A stretch of DNA of 64,000 bases from Talpa occidentalis (GCF_014898055.3 NW_023601754.1:49159013-49223012), one strand, 5' to 3'; positions 10,950 through 22,214 are shown, counted from the first letter of the stretch. Numbers and translations are program-made. The notes: generated by a model from the sequence alone, not told the origin.

Positions 10950-12492
10950 TTCAGGGAGACAGACAAGCGGAGGGGATGGTCCCAGAGGGTAGAAGTGGGC
11001 GTGGCCGCTCAACTGCAAAGGCGCCCTCCCTCATAAAGGCGCTCCAGGGCAAGGAGGGCCTTTGTCTTCTGAAGGCGGGAAGGCGGCCTGGCCTCAGTGA
11101 GTGCTCTTGCTTTGTTTCCACCTACACCTTTTCTGGCTGCCTCTGGGGTCCGAAGAACGTTGTCCCCTTCCTTCTAACCTCCCCACGACCTCCCCGCTCA
11201 CCCTGGTCCTCTCCACCCTGCCCTTCAACCCCAGCAGAACACTGGCTGCCTTTCTCCTCTCAAGGTGATGCCAACCCTTGGCTATGAGGCCTCCTCAGGC
11301 TCCTGGACACGCCACCCCGCGCTGCAGCTGGAGGTGAGGCCCCAGGTGGGGAGGGCAGCCAGGCTGGGCTGCGTCTGGGTATGAGTAGGTCACTTACCTT
11401 CCAAGTTCACAGGATGCGTTCGCCACCCTGTGTGACGTGGATTTTAATTGTCAACTGATTTTTTTCCCCATGGTACCAAGAGATTTGCTTCTATTCTTTT
11501 CTGTAAAAAACGGTATATTTATGGAGATCATGCATTGCTTCCATTCTGATGAGAACCAATTCCCTAAGTCCTTAAGAGAGATGTTCGTCCTGATGTGATT
11601 TTTATCAGTATATTTGGGTGGGTAGATCTGTCTCTGATTTTTTTCCCCCCCTAGGTCTAATTTTAAACATTGTATTTTGGGGAAGCAGCTTCCTCTACCC
11701 TTCCTGTTCCCTATAACTGGGAAAGAACTGTATTTGTTGACAGGTTCACAGGAGAAGACCGATATGTGCGTGGATGTGCCATTACGAATAAAAGATTGGG
11801 TCAGTTTATACAGCTCCTGGACAAGCAAGAAATCTCTGAAAGACCACCAGGGTGAAGGAGCTCTGAAAAGTTTTGGTTTTGTACAGCTAATTTAGGGCAA
11901 AGAGACAAGCCTTGAAAACTTTGTCTTTTGATCATCCAGGAAAATGTTTTCTGCAAAGATTCATTTCCTGACTTTTAGGAACTGTTTCTTGAACCAGAAC
12001 CATACTAAGCCGGTGCACATTCAAGTCGCAGGGCGTCCTTCTAAGAGTTGGGTTTCCTGGAGCAGTGAAGGCTTAACTAAAGGGAGCTAACGTGTGGAGA
12101 GGGATCAAGGCAGGGGTGGGGGGGTGATGAGGGTGATTTCTGGTAACTAAGATATCCCTAAGATTGCAGACAAATCCCCCCAATCTACTAAAGCTGATAA
12201 AAGGCAGTGCTCAGCTTGTATGGGGGATAAAAATTGACGCCCCCAATATAGGTCTCCTTTGGCATAAGAATTATTTTTAGGAGGGGTTCTGAAACCTGGG
12301 TGGAGGTTCTTGAATAAGCCTTTTACATGGATAAGGAAAAATCTCCATTTGTAAGGGCCTCTCCCTGGAGGGAGGTATATCCCTGATTCCTGCTGAAATC
12401 TTGGCAATTGCCAGGTGAGGTTTTCTCTGCCCTTCCGGTGTGATCTATAACTAGCCCTGCCCACCCATACCCTTGCTCTTTATTTTTTTACT
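10950..12492. other. Unassigned sequence upstream of the miR-512-like hairpin
   Basis: A foldback AAAGGCGCCCTCC/GGAGGGCCTTT near 11020-11065 lacks microRNA family resemblance. No exon recognised. Confidence 0.5.
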
Positions 12493-12748
12493 GTTTTTTT
12501 TTTTAAAGATTTATTTTATTTTTATGCATACAAGAGCTGGGGTACAGGCCAGAGGTGCGGGGGTGGGGAGTGAGAGGATTCACCAGAGACACAGTGGGGA
12601 ACAGAACAAGCAGATTGACTGAAATACATTGCTGAGGGGAGCAGTGGGCAAGTCAGGAGAGGTCTGCTGTGCCTTGTGGGTTTCTCCTTGGCCAGGGATT
12701 GAACTCGCACTTGAAGTGGCTGTGGTTAGCTTCATAGGTTGCATATAT
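12493..12748 (-). mobile_element. SINE-A, head missing
   Basis: Ends at GTTAGCTTCATAGGTTGC, where a mosaic SINE starts. Confidence 0.88.
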
Positions 12749-12751
12749 TTT

Positions 12752-13085
12752 TTAAAATATTTATTTATTTATTTATACAAGCACTGGGTACAGTCGGAAG
12801 CACGGGAGGGTGAGAGAATTCACCAGAGCCAGAACAGGCAGACTGGCGAAATACACTGCTGAGGGAGCAGCGGGCACTGCTGTCCCACCATGTGGGACAC
12901 TCGCTGGCGGCCGGGGATCGAACCAGTGCAGGCCAGAGGTACAGGGGGTGAGAGGATTCACCAGATCGACTGAAATGTACTGCTGAGGGGAGCAGCAGGG
13001 AGACAGGAGAGGTCCACTGCACCATGTGGGTGAGCTCCCTGACCAGGGATCGAACTCCTGCTGCAGTGGCTGGTGATAGCTTGAA
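12752..13085 (-). mobile_element. Mosaic SINE: B fragment fused to A fragment
   Basis: SINE-B sequence to about 12929 passes directly into the middle of a SINE-A (CAGGCCAGAGGTACAGG), which runs on to 13085. Consistent with recombination or nested deletion. It ends 125 bp before the miR-512-like stem. Confidence 0.8.
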
Positions 13086-13209
13086 AATTTGATGAATTGC
13101 CAGCTTACAAGAACCCTGCGGGGCCTGGGAGTGACCCTTTCTTCCCCATAAACTCTTATCCTGTTTTTATACTTGTAGCAGAAATTTGCAGATTTTGAGG
13201 AAGGTGGAT

Positions 13210-13293
13210 CTCAGCTCTGTGATTCTCAGCCTTGGGGGCACTTTCTGGTGTCCGGTGAGAAAGTGCTGCCACAGTTGAGAACCACAGACTGAG
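13210..13293 (+). ncRNA. miR-512-like hairpin (candidate C19MC family member)
   Basis: An 84-nt hairpin: CTCAG/CTGAG and CTGTG/CACAG lower stem, TTCTCA/TGAGAA, then GGGGGCACTTTCT pairing AGAAAGTGCTGCC around a small loop. The presumed 5p arm (13223-13245) contains CTCAGCCTTGGGGGCACTTT and agrees with human miR-512-5p at 20 of 23 positions as I remember it. The presumed 3p arm (13261-13282) begins AAGTGCTGCCACAG, agreeing with miR-512-3p at about 17 of 22, seed unchanged. It lies in non-SINE sequence on the strand of mir-371, 21 kb upstream. No database search was possible; expression is unproven. Confidence 0.8.
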
Positions 13294-14174
13294 GAAACTC
13301 ATCTTGGATCGCTGGCCTGGAAGAGTGCCCAGGAGCCAGAAGGAGTGACTAGGGGTCTAGTTGTGCTGGAATGAACAAGGCCTCTGGGTAAGTACTCTGG
13401 GTTCTGTGGAAGCTTTAATGACCCTAAAGGCTCAGGGCTCACACCAGGCTGTTTGTAAGAACTGCAATTTTGTTGTGTCCCCCAGGCTGTACTGTCCTGT
13501 TCAAAGTCCCTGGATGACCAGCGATGAGGCTAAAATAAATGGCTGAACACACTGTCCAATGGAGATGAGGACTTTATCTTTCCAGGTGACCTTTTGAAAC
13601 CAGGAAATAGAAGCAGGTGAGTTGTAAGAGTGATAATCCCACTTAACTCTTGCAGCCTTTCAACAAAGAAGCTTCACTTTAATCTCAAAGTTTATCAAGT
13701 CTTACACTCTTACTTACTGAACACAGCACCTCAGAAGGCAAGGCTGCTATGTATTAGCTAGGAATTCTGCCTTGGTGGGAGGATACATCTGCGAAATGGG
13801 TGGTAGACACCCCTCAACACCATCTCCAATGTTGTGTCAATGTCCACACGACAACCTTCCAGAAATCAAAGTTTAAAAATGGCCGATGGCCCTTGACTGT
13901 AGACCAGCCTGGGCCCCTACCCCTGTCCTACGGCTGGCTCCTCAGTAACTCCTTTGAGAGACAGAACTGGCAGGATACGAGGATTCTGCCCTTTCTCACA
14001 GACCTGGTCAAGCACAAGAGGCCACAGGGATGGTGCTGTGGATGTTCTGGGACGTTGAGAGCATCTGCTTCCAGAGGAGTGCTGGGTCCGGGTTTCAGAA
14101 GGTATGGGAGTGGGTAGAGATCTTCCCCACCTCTCTGGGTTCTTGGGCTGGTCGATAAAAATTCCACCAAGCAT
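13294..14174. other. Unassigned sequence between the microRNA-like hairpins, first part
   Basis: A strong donor-like CTGG|GTAAGT at 13388 could belong to a non-coding host transcript. No miR-1323 counterpart was found. Confidence 0.4.
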
Positions 14175-14452
14175 GGGCCTCCCTGGTGGCGCAAAGGGTT
14201 AAGTGTCAGCCCTATAAAGCTATCCGCAACCACTGCATCTCGAGTTCAATCCTTGGCCAGGGAGGTGACCCACATGGCGCAGCAGACCTCTCCTGCTTCA
14301 CCTGCTGCTCCCCTTAGTGTATTTCAGTGGATCCGCCTGTTCTGCTCCCCACTCTGTCTCTGGTGAATCTTCTCACTACCACCTGTCCCTCCCCCCTTCG
14401 CACCTCTGCCCTGTACCCCAGTTCTTGTATGCATGACTAAATCTTTTTAAAA
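14175..14452 (+). mobile_element. SINE-A, full length
   Basis: Target duplication AAAATTCCACCAA.CATG. Confidence 0.93.
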
Positions 14453-15481
14453 ATTCCACCAAACATGTTAAATTGCATATCTCTGGGAAATCTACATGGA
14501 TATAAGTTCTAAAGTAAATGGGACATGGTTATTTCCTGACCATGGTGTGGAAGCGACTTGCAGCTGTGGACAAAGGTAAGTGTGGATGTTGTACTAGTCC
14601 TCGAAGGCAGTCAGACTGAAGTTTCTCAATGCCTGTTTCTACCACGTTAAGATCACACTCAGTTTCCACTCTTAATACGCTGTGTTAGTACTTTTTTAAG
14701 ACTTATTTTATTTATTTATGCATACAAGAGCTGGGGTGTAGACTAGAGGTGCAGGGGGTGAGAGGAGTCACCAGAGACAGAGTGGGGAGCAGAACAGGTG
14801 GATCCACTGAAATACACTGCTGAGGGGAGCAGCAGGGAGACAGGTGAGGTCTGCTGCACCCTGAGGGTCAGCTCCCTGGCCAGAGATCGAACTGGTGCTG
14901 CAGCGGCTGCCCACAGCTTGACAGCGCTGAGACTTAACCCCTGCACCACAGGGAGGCCTGAGAAGGACATTCTAATAGCATTTCCTTTAAATTCTTCATT
15001 GCCGAATTTTATACTCTGAAACTAGGTGACATTCACTGTACTTAGAAGGAAAGTAGAAAGGGGGTGGAATAGGAATTGTCTGTCTCCAAAGTACAGATGC
15101 AGTAAGGATGGTGGTGTTTATATTTTTGCATAATTTGCATCATATATGAGCCAGGATACTAGGAAATCTGACCCATGAATGTGGGATTCTGCTTATTAGA
15201 GCTTTCGTTTTATTTTCTAGTTCCCGGCAGCACATGAAGATAATTCCAGAGCATCGTGATGCTGTTGACAACTTTTTGTATATTCAAGTCTGGGTATAGT
15301 TTTCCACACTTCTTGTTATAATTCTGCCCATTAGTAAAAGTGGGATATCGTGGGGTGACCTTTGTGTCCACGTGCATGTTGATGTTGAGCTCCTGGGTGG
15401 TCAGCAGAGGCCTCACAGACCACACTGCAGACGTGTAACAAGGCAAGCATTGGCCTCACATGGTCCTTTTCTAGAACTAAA
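14453..15481. other. Unassigned sequence between the hairpins, second part
   Basis: Apart from the SINE at 14693, only a donor-like AAAG|GTAAGTG at 14576 is notable. Confidence 0.4.
14693..14959 (-). mobile_element. SINE-A, full length
   Basis: Head ends ACCACAGGGAGGCC. Confidence 0.92.
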
Positions 15482-15563
15482 CTCAAGTTGTGCTTTCAAG
15501 CTGGGGGGTGCTTTTTGTGTCTGAAAGGAAAGCACCTCCAAAGCTTGAACTTCACAATTTGAG
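15482..15563 (+). ncRNA. miR-498-like hairpin (candidate C19MC family member)
   Basis: An 82-nt hairpin: CTCAAGTTGTG/CACAATTTGAG at the base, TTCAAGCT/AGCTTGAA, then GGTGCTTT/AAAGCACC near the loop. The presumed 3p arm (15529-15550) begins AAAGCACCTCCAAAGCTTGA and differs from human miR-498-3p at one internal position as I remember it. The 5p arm (15494-15516) begins TTTCAAGCTGGGGGG and agrees at about 18 of 23. In human C19MC, miR-498 also follows miR-512. Paired conservation of both arms argues against a chance palindrome. Confidence 0.8.
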
Positions 15564-15733
15564 ATAAACCCTCCAGGTAAATTGCAGTCCGCTCTGTTTC
15601 ATGTGAAATTGGCCTGACACTGCCACAAACAGGTGATGAATGCATTGCTTTTCTGTATGGGTGGGAAGTGGCAGGATTGCCCTTGGGCTGGAGTACCCTG
15701 GACAAAGTGACCTTGAAGTCTGCCCTTGGAACT

Positions 15734-15750
15734 CCAGTGCCCCCTGGAGG
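15734..15750 (-). promoter_or_regulatory. Weak CTCF-type motif near the miR-498-like hairpin
   Basis: The minus strand reads CCTCCAGGGGGCACTGG, about 170 bp downstream of the hairpin. It matches the core with one or two off-consensus bases. Confidence 0.35.
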
Positions 15751-15826
15751 CCTCGTACACTTACTGCGTGTGGGGATTCTTTTAATTATGTTGATGCAGA
15801 CTGATGCTTAGGACAGGTTTTGTTGT

Positions 15827-16411
15827 CTTTTTTTTTTTTAAGATTTAGTTAAGCATACAAGAGTTGGGGTACAGGCCAGAGGTTTGGGGGATGAGGATTC
15901 ACCAGAGACAGAGTGGGGAACAGAACAGGCTGATTGACCAAAATACACTGCTGAGGGGAGCAGTGGGCTAGTCAGGAGAGGTCTGCTGCGCCATGTGGGT
16001 CAGTTCCCTGGCTGGGGATCCAACTCTGCTGTAGCAGCTGTGGAGAGTTTCATAGGTTGTGTCTTTTTTTTTTTTTTAATAGAGGCATGTTTTATTTATT
16101 TATTTATTTATTTATTTTCTTTATACAAGCACTGGGTACAGTCAGAAGAGCGGGAGGGTGAGAGAATTCACCAGAGCCAGAGCGGGGAGCAGAGAGGCAG
16201 AAGGACCGAAGCACACTGCTGAGGGGAGCAGCGGGCGGCAGGAGAGGTCTGCGCGCCATGTGGGACCCTCCTCCGGTGGCCGGGGAGCAACCGGGGATCG
16301 AACCGGCGCCACAGAGGCTGCGGGCAGCCTCGCAACCCAGCGCTCAACCTCTGCGCCACCGGGGAGGCCCATAGGTTGTGTCTTAACCCCTTGCACCACC
16401 AGGGAGACCCC
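15827..16411 (-). mobile_element. SINE-A interrupted by a SINE-B
   Basis: Parts 15827-16064 and 16371-16411 join to one SINE-A; the break carries the duplication ATAGGTTGTGTCTT. Confidence 0.9.
16067..16370 (-). mobile_element. SINE-B inserted in a SINE-A
   Basis: Has the extended tail AATAGAGGCATGTTTTATTT (minus-strand view of ACATGCCTCTAT), so it belongs to the extended-tail group. Confidence 0.93.
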
Positions 16412-16589
16412 GATGGGTTTTGTCTTGTTGAAGAAAGCTTCAGTTCAAGGAAGAATCACCCGGGGCAGCACCAAGACAGCCTGTCCATGCTCTAACCTGC
16501 AAAGGGGAAGACTTTTCTGTTTATGCAGGGAAGGTGGTACTCCCCCTTTGAGGGACACTAACGGCTCACTTTTCATTGCAGGGAATCTG

Positions 16590-16672
16590 GGCTGACATGG
16601 AACTCAGGCCACAGTGACTGGTGATAGCTTGATATTGCTGAGACTTAGCAGGGAGGCTCTGTATCTCAACAG
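16590..16672 (-). mobile_element. SINE-A head fragment
   Basis: ACAGTGACTGGTGATAGCTTG...CAGGGAGGCTC only. Confidence 0.7.
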
Positions 16673-16720
16673 TTAGGTGCACGAAATCTTTATTCTGCTG
16701 TCCAAATAAAAATGGAATGT

Positions 16721-16991
16721 GGGGCCTCCCTGGCGGTGCAGGGATTAAAGGCAGCATGATCAAGCTGTCACCAGCCACTGCAGCATGAGTTCAATTCCTG
16801 GTGGCCAGGGAGCTGACCCACATGGCACAGTAGACCTTTCCTGTCTCCCTTCTGCTCCCCTCAGCAGTGGACTTTAGTGGATCTGCCTGTTCTACCCACT
16901 CTGTCTCTGGTGAATCCTCTCCCCGCCCCCATCCCCGCACCTCTGGCCTATACCCCAGTTCTTGTATGCACAAATAAATCTTTGAAAAAAA
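16721..16991 (+). mobile_element. SINE-A, full length
   Basis: Target duplication AAATGGAATGTG. Confidence 0.92.
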
Positions 16992-18298
16992 ATGGAATGT
17001 GTCTCATCTGAGCAAATCATGTTTTCAGTCTCCAGCAGGTGCCATGTAGACTGTCCTCTAGGTTCCTCAGGGGTTCTGGAGATAGAAATGTTCCAAGGAC
17101 CAGAGGCAATCAGCACCATGGCTGTTATCCGGAGTAGTCATGCCCCAGGGCGCACACAGGCCCAGCTGGGATTGGTGGTGTCTGGAGTGTGGGCTCATGG
17201 AATTCGAGGTGCCACGTTATGAGATAGGGGACATACTTGGTCTTGTGAGAGTGTAGGAAGCAAACATGGAAGTGTGGAGTCCTATAAGGGTGAACCTTTG
17301 CTAAGGTGATTAACAGCTACTGGCAACTGGGATGTTGTGGAGGCTGGAGACCTGTAGAAATCTCTGGAGCTTCAGTTAAGTGGCAATCTCTTTGCCTGGG
17401 GGAACACTGATTTACAGACTGGGAAAACCAGACCTGTTCTACCTTGTATGACTGGTCAGTCAGGGTGTTTACCATATACATTTAGTCTTCAAGGTCCAGG
17501 CTCACCTTTGCCAAAAGTGTTTGGAAGGTCGGTTGTAGAAGGATAAAGACCTGTGAAAAACGGGCTTGAGCTGTCTGTAGCCTCTGCAGCACAAGTTCGA
17601 TCCCCAGCCCAGGAGGTGATCCACATGGCGCAGTGGACCTCTCCTGTCTCTGTCTGCCTGCTGCTCCCCTCAGCAGTGGATTTCAGTAAATCCCCCTGTA
17701 CTTCTCCCCACTCTGTCTCTGGTGAATCCTCTCATCCCCTGCACCTCTGGCCTGCACCCCAGCTCTTGTATGAATAAACAAATCTTTGGGGGAAAAAAGA
17801 CGGGTGAAAAACATACTAAGGATGAAGGAAGCAAGCCCTGCAATTAGTGGGTTAAACTTTGCTTCCCCACCACACACACAGCTTTGCAAAGGGAGGAAAG
17901 AGGGGTGCTGGAGGTTGAGTATGAAGTTAATCTTCCCTGTGTGAAGAAGCTGCCCTTAGAACCCAACAGCAGGATGCACTATAATGTGCAGGTGGTAGTG
18001 GGGAGGGGCACCCCTGGAAGGGGTGCGGACATTCTCACCTGTTCTAAACATCTCCCGTCTGGATCACTGATTTATAGCCCTTTTGCAACAAACCTAATAA
18101 AACAACTATTGATGAGCTCTTGCTCCAGACTGAGCTGTCAACATGGGTGTGGGCTCATGGGGTCCCAAGTAATACGGTGGGGTGTATCAGGTCTCTTGAG
18201 ATGTCTGTGCATCCGGCTCTCAAAGCTGGCCTTCACTGGAAATGATATTCCCCCTAATATCATTTTTCCTCTCCTTAAATAAAATTAAAAAGGGGGAC
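16992..18298. other. Unassigned sequence around a SINE-A
   Basis: Nothing else recognised; reads like old repeat debris. Confidence 0.4.
17560..17793 (+). mobile_element. SINE-A, head missing
   Basis: Starts near TGAGCTGTCTGTAGCC; tail poorly preserved (CAAATCTTTGGGGG). Confidence 0.88.
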
Positions 18299-18925
18299 AT
18301 GTGGGTCTGCTAAACTTAAGCAGCCTGTTTGGCTGCTATTATGGTTACCTGCAGCTCTGCATTCCTATCCAAGGTCAGAACTGCCCTTCAGAACCAGTCA
18401 ATCAGGCATAGGAGCCAAACCTTACAAGGTGCCTTTCACATCAAGAGCAGAAAGCTTGATCACTCTGGGAAGGGTGTGCATCAAGAGGTATGACTGGGAA
18501 CGCCCCGGGGGCTGAGGACAGATGCATAAACTTACTCCTGACTCGTACATCATGAGGTGTGACCAGGAACACCCGGGCGGCTGAGGACCAAAGTATGACA
18601 AGGGACCCCAGAAGCTGATCAGTGGAATGCCTTATTGATGAGATTAGGACCGTGGCCGGGGGTCTGGGGTCCAGTTTTGATGACAACACTTGGTCATCAA
18701 GCTGATAACATGGTCAGCAGCCTCCTGTCCCCCCAAGCCCCTAGATAACATTCCTGAGTTTCACCCATTCTTTTCCCCTTGTCCTCCTAACGCACGTAGC
18801 TGATGCTCTATGATTATTCTATCAATAAAAACAGCCAGGATCTTGCTCTCACAGCATCCTGCATTATGTAGCCTGCTCCACGACTCCCATGTCTTTGTCA
18901 GTGTGGTGTTGCCCGACGCAACAAC
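18299..18925 (+). mobile_element. Solo LTR-like element with U3 tandem repeats
   Basis: Starts TGTGGGTCTGC and ends near CGACGCAACA. Two related repeats of about 70 bp (18470-18540 and 18541-18600, each with GAGGT.TGAC..GGAAC and GGCTGAGGAC) resemble LTR enhancer repeats. AATAAA at 18833 would be the polyadenylation signal. No flanking gag-pol is seen. The family is not recognised and target duplications were not found. Confidence 0.5.
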
Positions 18926-20765
18926 TGGAGAAAGTAGACTGTGTGTCCTGCCTAAAGGATACATTCCAGAATGCAGAGCCGCAAGAAATGGTGACTGTAG
19001 ATTACAGGTGCCAACACTTCCATGAAACTAATGCCCACTAGACCAGCCTGCATCCCTTCCTCTGCTCGTGACATCTGATCTCGCCTAGGCAAGCGGAAGT
19101 TTTCCAGTCAACTAAGGCAATGGCTCACTGGCAAAAAATAGGAGCAGGAAAGACATCAATTTTCCCACTATTCTCCTAGATTTTTCTTGGCTGAGACACC
19201 GTTAAGGACAGATGAACAGGAGAAAGGCATCTAATTCAAACATGCAAGGACTTCCAGGATAGGAGGCTGGAAGATAGGCAACTGAGACTTGAGTGGTTGT
19301 CTGAGCTTGGGGCCAGGGGTCTGGGGCCTCAGAGGGGAGGGAGAAAGTTCACAGGATGGGAACAATGCAGGTTTGGTCAGTACTGACCATGCAGAGTTGC
19401 TAACCCCCCCCCCAGCCCACCCACCCCCCCAGTTATTACCCTCAGCTCTTAATGCCAGCTACCTATGGGGAGAGTTCTCTTCTTGCTTACAGACCTAAGT
19501 CCTTTCAGGGAGTTAAGAGGTTAAAAAAAAAAAAAAATCCTGCATCAAATGCTTCTTAAAAATGATCAGCCTGGGGGGCCTCCCGGTGGCACAGTGGTTG
19601 AGCGCTGGGTTGTGAAGCTGCCCACGGCCTCCACGGCGCTGGTTCATTCCCCGGCCGCCGGGTGAGGGTCCCACATGGCACGCAGACCTCTCCTGCCGCC
19701 CGCTGCTCCCCTCAGCAGTGTATTTTTGTCAGTCTGCCTGTTCTGCTCCCTGCTCTGGCTCTGGTGAATTCTCTCACCCTCCCGCGCTTCTGACTGCACC
19801 CTGTGCTTGTATAAATAAATAAATAAATCTTTAAAAAAAAAAAACTATGTATCATACAGTAGTACTTAAAAAAAAAAAAATCATCAGCCTGGAACACAAC
19901 TTATGCCAAAGAGATGCACTTTAGGGAGACATTTTACACCCCCACAGGCACCAAGACAAATACCCATGCAGGGGTGATAGTGGGGGTTCCCTCACTCCTG
20001 GTTGGGGTGACATGAGGAAAGGAAAGGAAGCAAATATGGCTGAGGACATTGGTGCCCCACTGAGCTGAGGGACAGCCTTAACACTAAGGAGAAAGCAAAT
20101 GTATAGGCTCCTAGGTGAACATGAGCCAAGGTATACAGCCTGCCTCCAGGTGTTGTTAGGGCAAGGACCTAGATTCTCCCCTGGGACTTCCAGTAGGAAC
20201 ACAGCTTTGCCCACACAAAGCTAGCCCCAAATGGAATTGATCACCTGAAAATTTGTCTTCACACAACCCTCTTGCCAAGTGCCATTCTCCATGTTGGTGT
20301 GTGGGTGTGATGGGCTCAGTGACCACATCTGTCCTCAAGGATCCTAGGGTCCCAGTAGGGTACACAGACACCTGGAAATGGAGCATGATGAATACTGTGA
20401 CAGAGAAGGCGGGTCACTACCCACCTTTGAGTCTTCTGTCTTTGTAGTAATATATGTTGCAGAATTTGGCCCTTTTGGCTACAGCATGCCCCACTGTCTT
20501 GGCTGGTTGCTCATTCTTGGTGCAGCTCACACATCCCTATGTCCTCTTGATGGATGGGCCTCCCCAATTTATCTAGAAGATGCAATTTGCCAAGGCACAA
20601 TGGAAATTATCACGTACCCCTCTGGGTCCCTTCAGGCTGGCAAATAAACAAGCATCAGACACAGGGACAAGAGGAAAAGGGCAGAAGTTTAATATTGTAG
20701 CTCCCTGTCTGTCTGTGATGATGCAGGTGCATCTCTTTTTGTTTCTCCTTTTCCTAATAAACTTG
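18926..20765. other. Unassigned sequence around a SINE-B
   Basis: C-run at 19406; no gene recognised. Confidence 0.4.
19573..19880 (+). mobile_element. SINE-B, full length
   Basis: Duplication TCAGCCTGG lies beyond a second A-run at 19868-19880, so the tail is composite. Confidence 0.9.
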
Positions 20766-21035
20766 TCTTTTTAATTTTTATTTTTGCATAGAAGAACTGG
20801 GATGTAGGCAGAGGTGATAGGGGTGTGTGTGAGAGAGGAATCACCAGAGACAGAGTGGGGAACAGAACAGGCTGATCCACTGAAGTGCACTGTTGAGGGG
20901 AGCTGCTGGGAGACAGGAGAGGTCTGCTGAGCTATGTGGGTTGCTCCCTGGCTGGCCCAGGATCAAACTCATGCTGCAATGGCTGGCAGTAGCTTGAGAG
21001 CGCTGTCTTTAACCTCTACACCACCAGGGAGGCCC
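20766..21035 (-). mobile_element. SINE-A, full length
   Basis: Duplication CTTGT at both sides is short. Confidence 0.9.
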
Positions 21036-21781
21036 TCTTGTTCATTTTGTAATATCCAAGTTCTTATTTTTTTGAAAGCACAGCTATACTAAAAGCTTCT
21101 GAGGATATCCCTCCCCACCCCCCAAATTGTCTGTTGTATGAAAGAGCAGGATTAGGGAAATGGGTCTTGTCAGGAGCAATATTCCAGAGGAAACGGCCTT
21201 TGAGTTGACAAGGCTACAGACAGCTCCTGAGCTGGCAGAAAAGCATTCTGGACAGAGCACATAGAAGGCTGGAGAGCTCAGTTGGAAAGGGGAAAAAAGG
21301 ACAGTGGCATGGCTGAAATCAAACAAATCAAAGTCCCTTGGCTTTTCCAGGGACATCAGGGACCATAACGTCAGGATAATTATTTGCGTTTTGAAAAGAA
21401 CATTCTGGTCTAGCTCTGGTCTCCCAGAGAGGCCAGCGTGGATGTAGGGCGAGCTCAGAGGACTGGGCTGAATCATCCAAGTGAGACTGGGGTGGGTGAG
21501 ACTGGGGTGGAGGGGGGCACCCAGCAGAAGGTGGCAGGCAAGGAAGCTGGTGGGCCAGGAGCACGGTTCAGGCAGGAGAACCTTAAAATGGGGACTGAGA
21601 TGAAACCGAGTCGGGATGGGAGTGCAGATGGGGGATCACCGGCAGTGTGAGTGTAGACAAAAGATGTAGACGCAGCTGAGGAAACAAATTTGACCTAGAT
21701 CCAAATGGACTTGTTTCTAGAAAGTTAAGGCCACGACACAAGCGTGGCAAGTGTATTAAAACGAGGAGCATTTTTCACTCT

Positions 21782-21800
21782 GGCCACCAGGGGGCGCGCC
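21782..21800 (+). promoter_or_regulatory. CTCF-type motif, strong
   Basis: GGCCACCAGGGGGCGCGCC fits the CTCF consensus at every core position. It lies in a short CpG-rich stretch between the miR-498-like hairpin and the miR-371 cluster. Confidence 0.7.
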
Positions 21801-21854
21801 GAGCAAGGCCCGCTCAGGCCAGGACGCGACTTGGTCCCGCAGTCACTTCCTCCT

Positions 21855-21875
21855 GCGGCCGGTAGGGGGCAGAGG
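21855..21875 (+). promoter_or_regulatory. Second CTCF-type motif, weaker
   Basis: GGCCGGTAGGGGGCAGAGG, same orientation as the strong motif 73 bp earlier. Confidence 0.45.
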
Positions 21876-22040
21876 TGACCCACGCCCGGGTTGTCCAAGC
21901 TGTGCCTTGTGCCCGAGGATGCTGTCAGGGCCGAGCACGCTCCTTCAGAACAGGACCCCATCACTTAAAGGCCACAAGACGCCTCCAGTATTTCTATCTA
22001 GACTTCCTTTCCTTTTTTTAATATGGGGGGTGGGGTGCTG

Positions 22041-22130
22041 GGGACTTCCCTGGTGGCGCGGGGGTTAAGTCTCAGCTCTATGAAGCTCTCTGCAGCTACT
22101 GCAGTAGGAGTTCCATCCCCGGCCAAGGAG
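22041..22130 (+). mobile_element. SINE-A head fragment
   Basis: Stops at CCGGCCAAGGAG; then TA-rich sequence. Confidence 0.8.
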
Positions 22131-22179
22131 TTTATGTGCTCATTTAAGGATTTGAAAGACTATATGTTCGCGTATATAC

Positions 22180-22214
22180 ACACGTTTATATATATATATA
22201 CACATGTATATGTG
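22180..22214. repeat. TA/CA-rich microsatellite
   Basis: Interrupted TATA and CACA units downstream of a truncated SINE. Confidence 0.6.

Larger units (their letters stand above)
21036..22040. other. Unassigned sequence with two CTCF-type motifs
   Basis: CpG rises between 21770 and 21920 around the motifs; no exon seen. Confidence 0.5.

Noticed and set aside
13300..15480. Search for a miR-1323 counterpart between the two C19MC-type hairpins
   Set aside because: No hairpin with its arms was found; human has it between miR-512 and miR-498.
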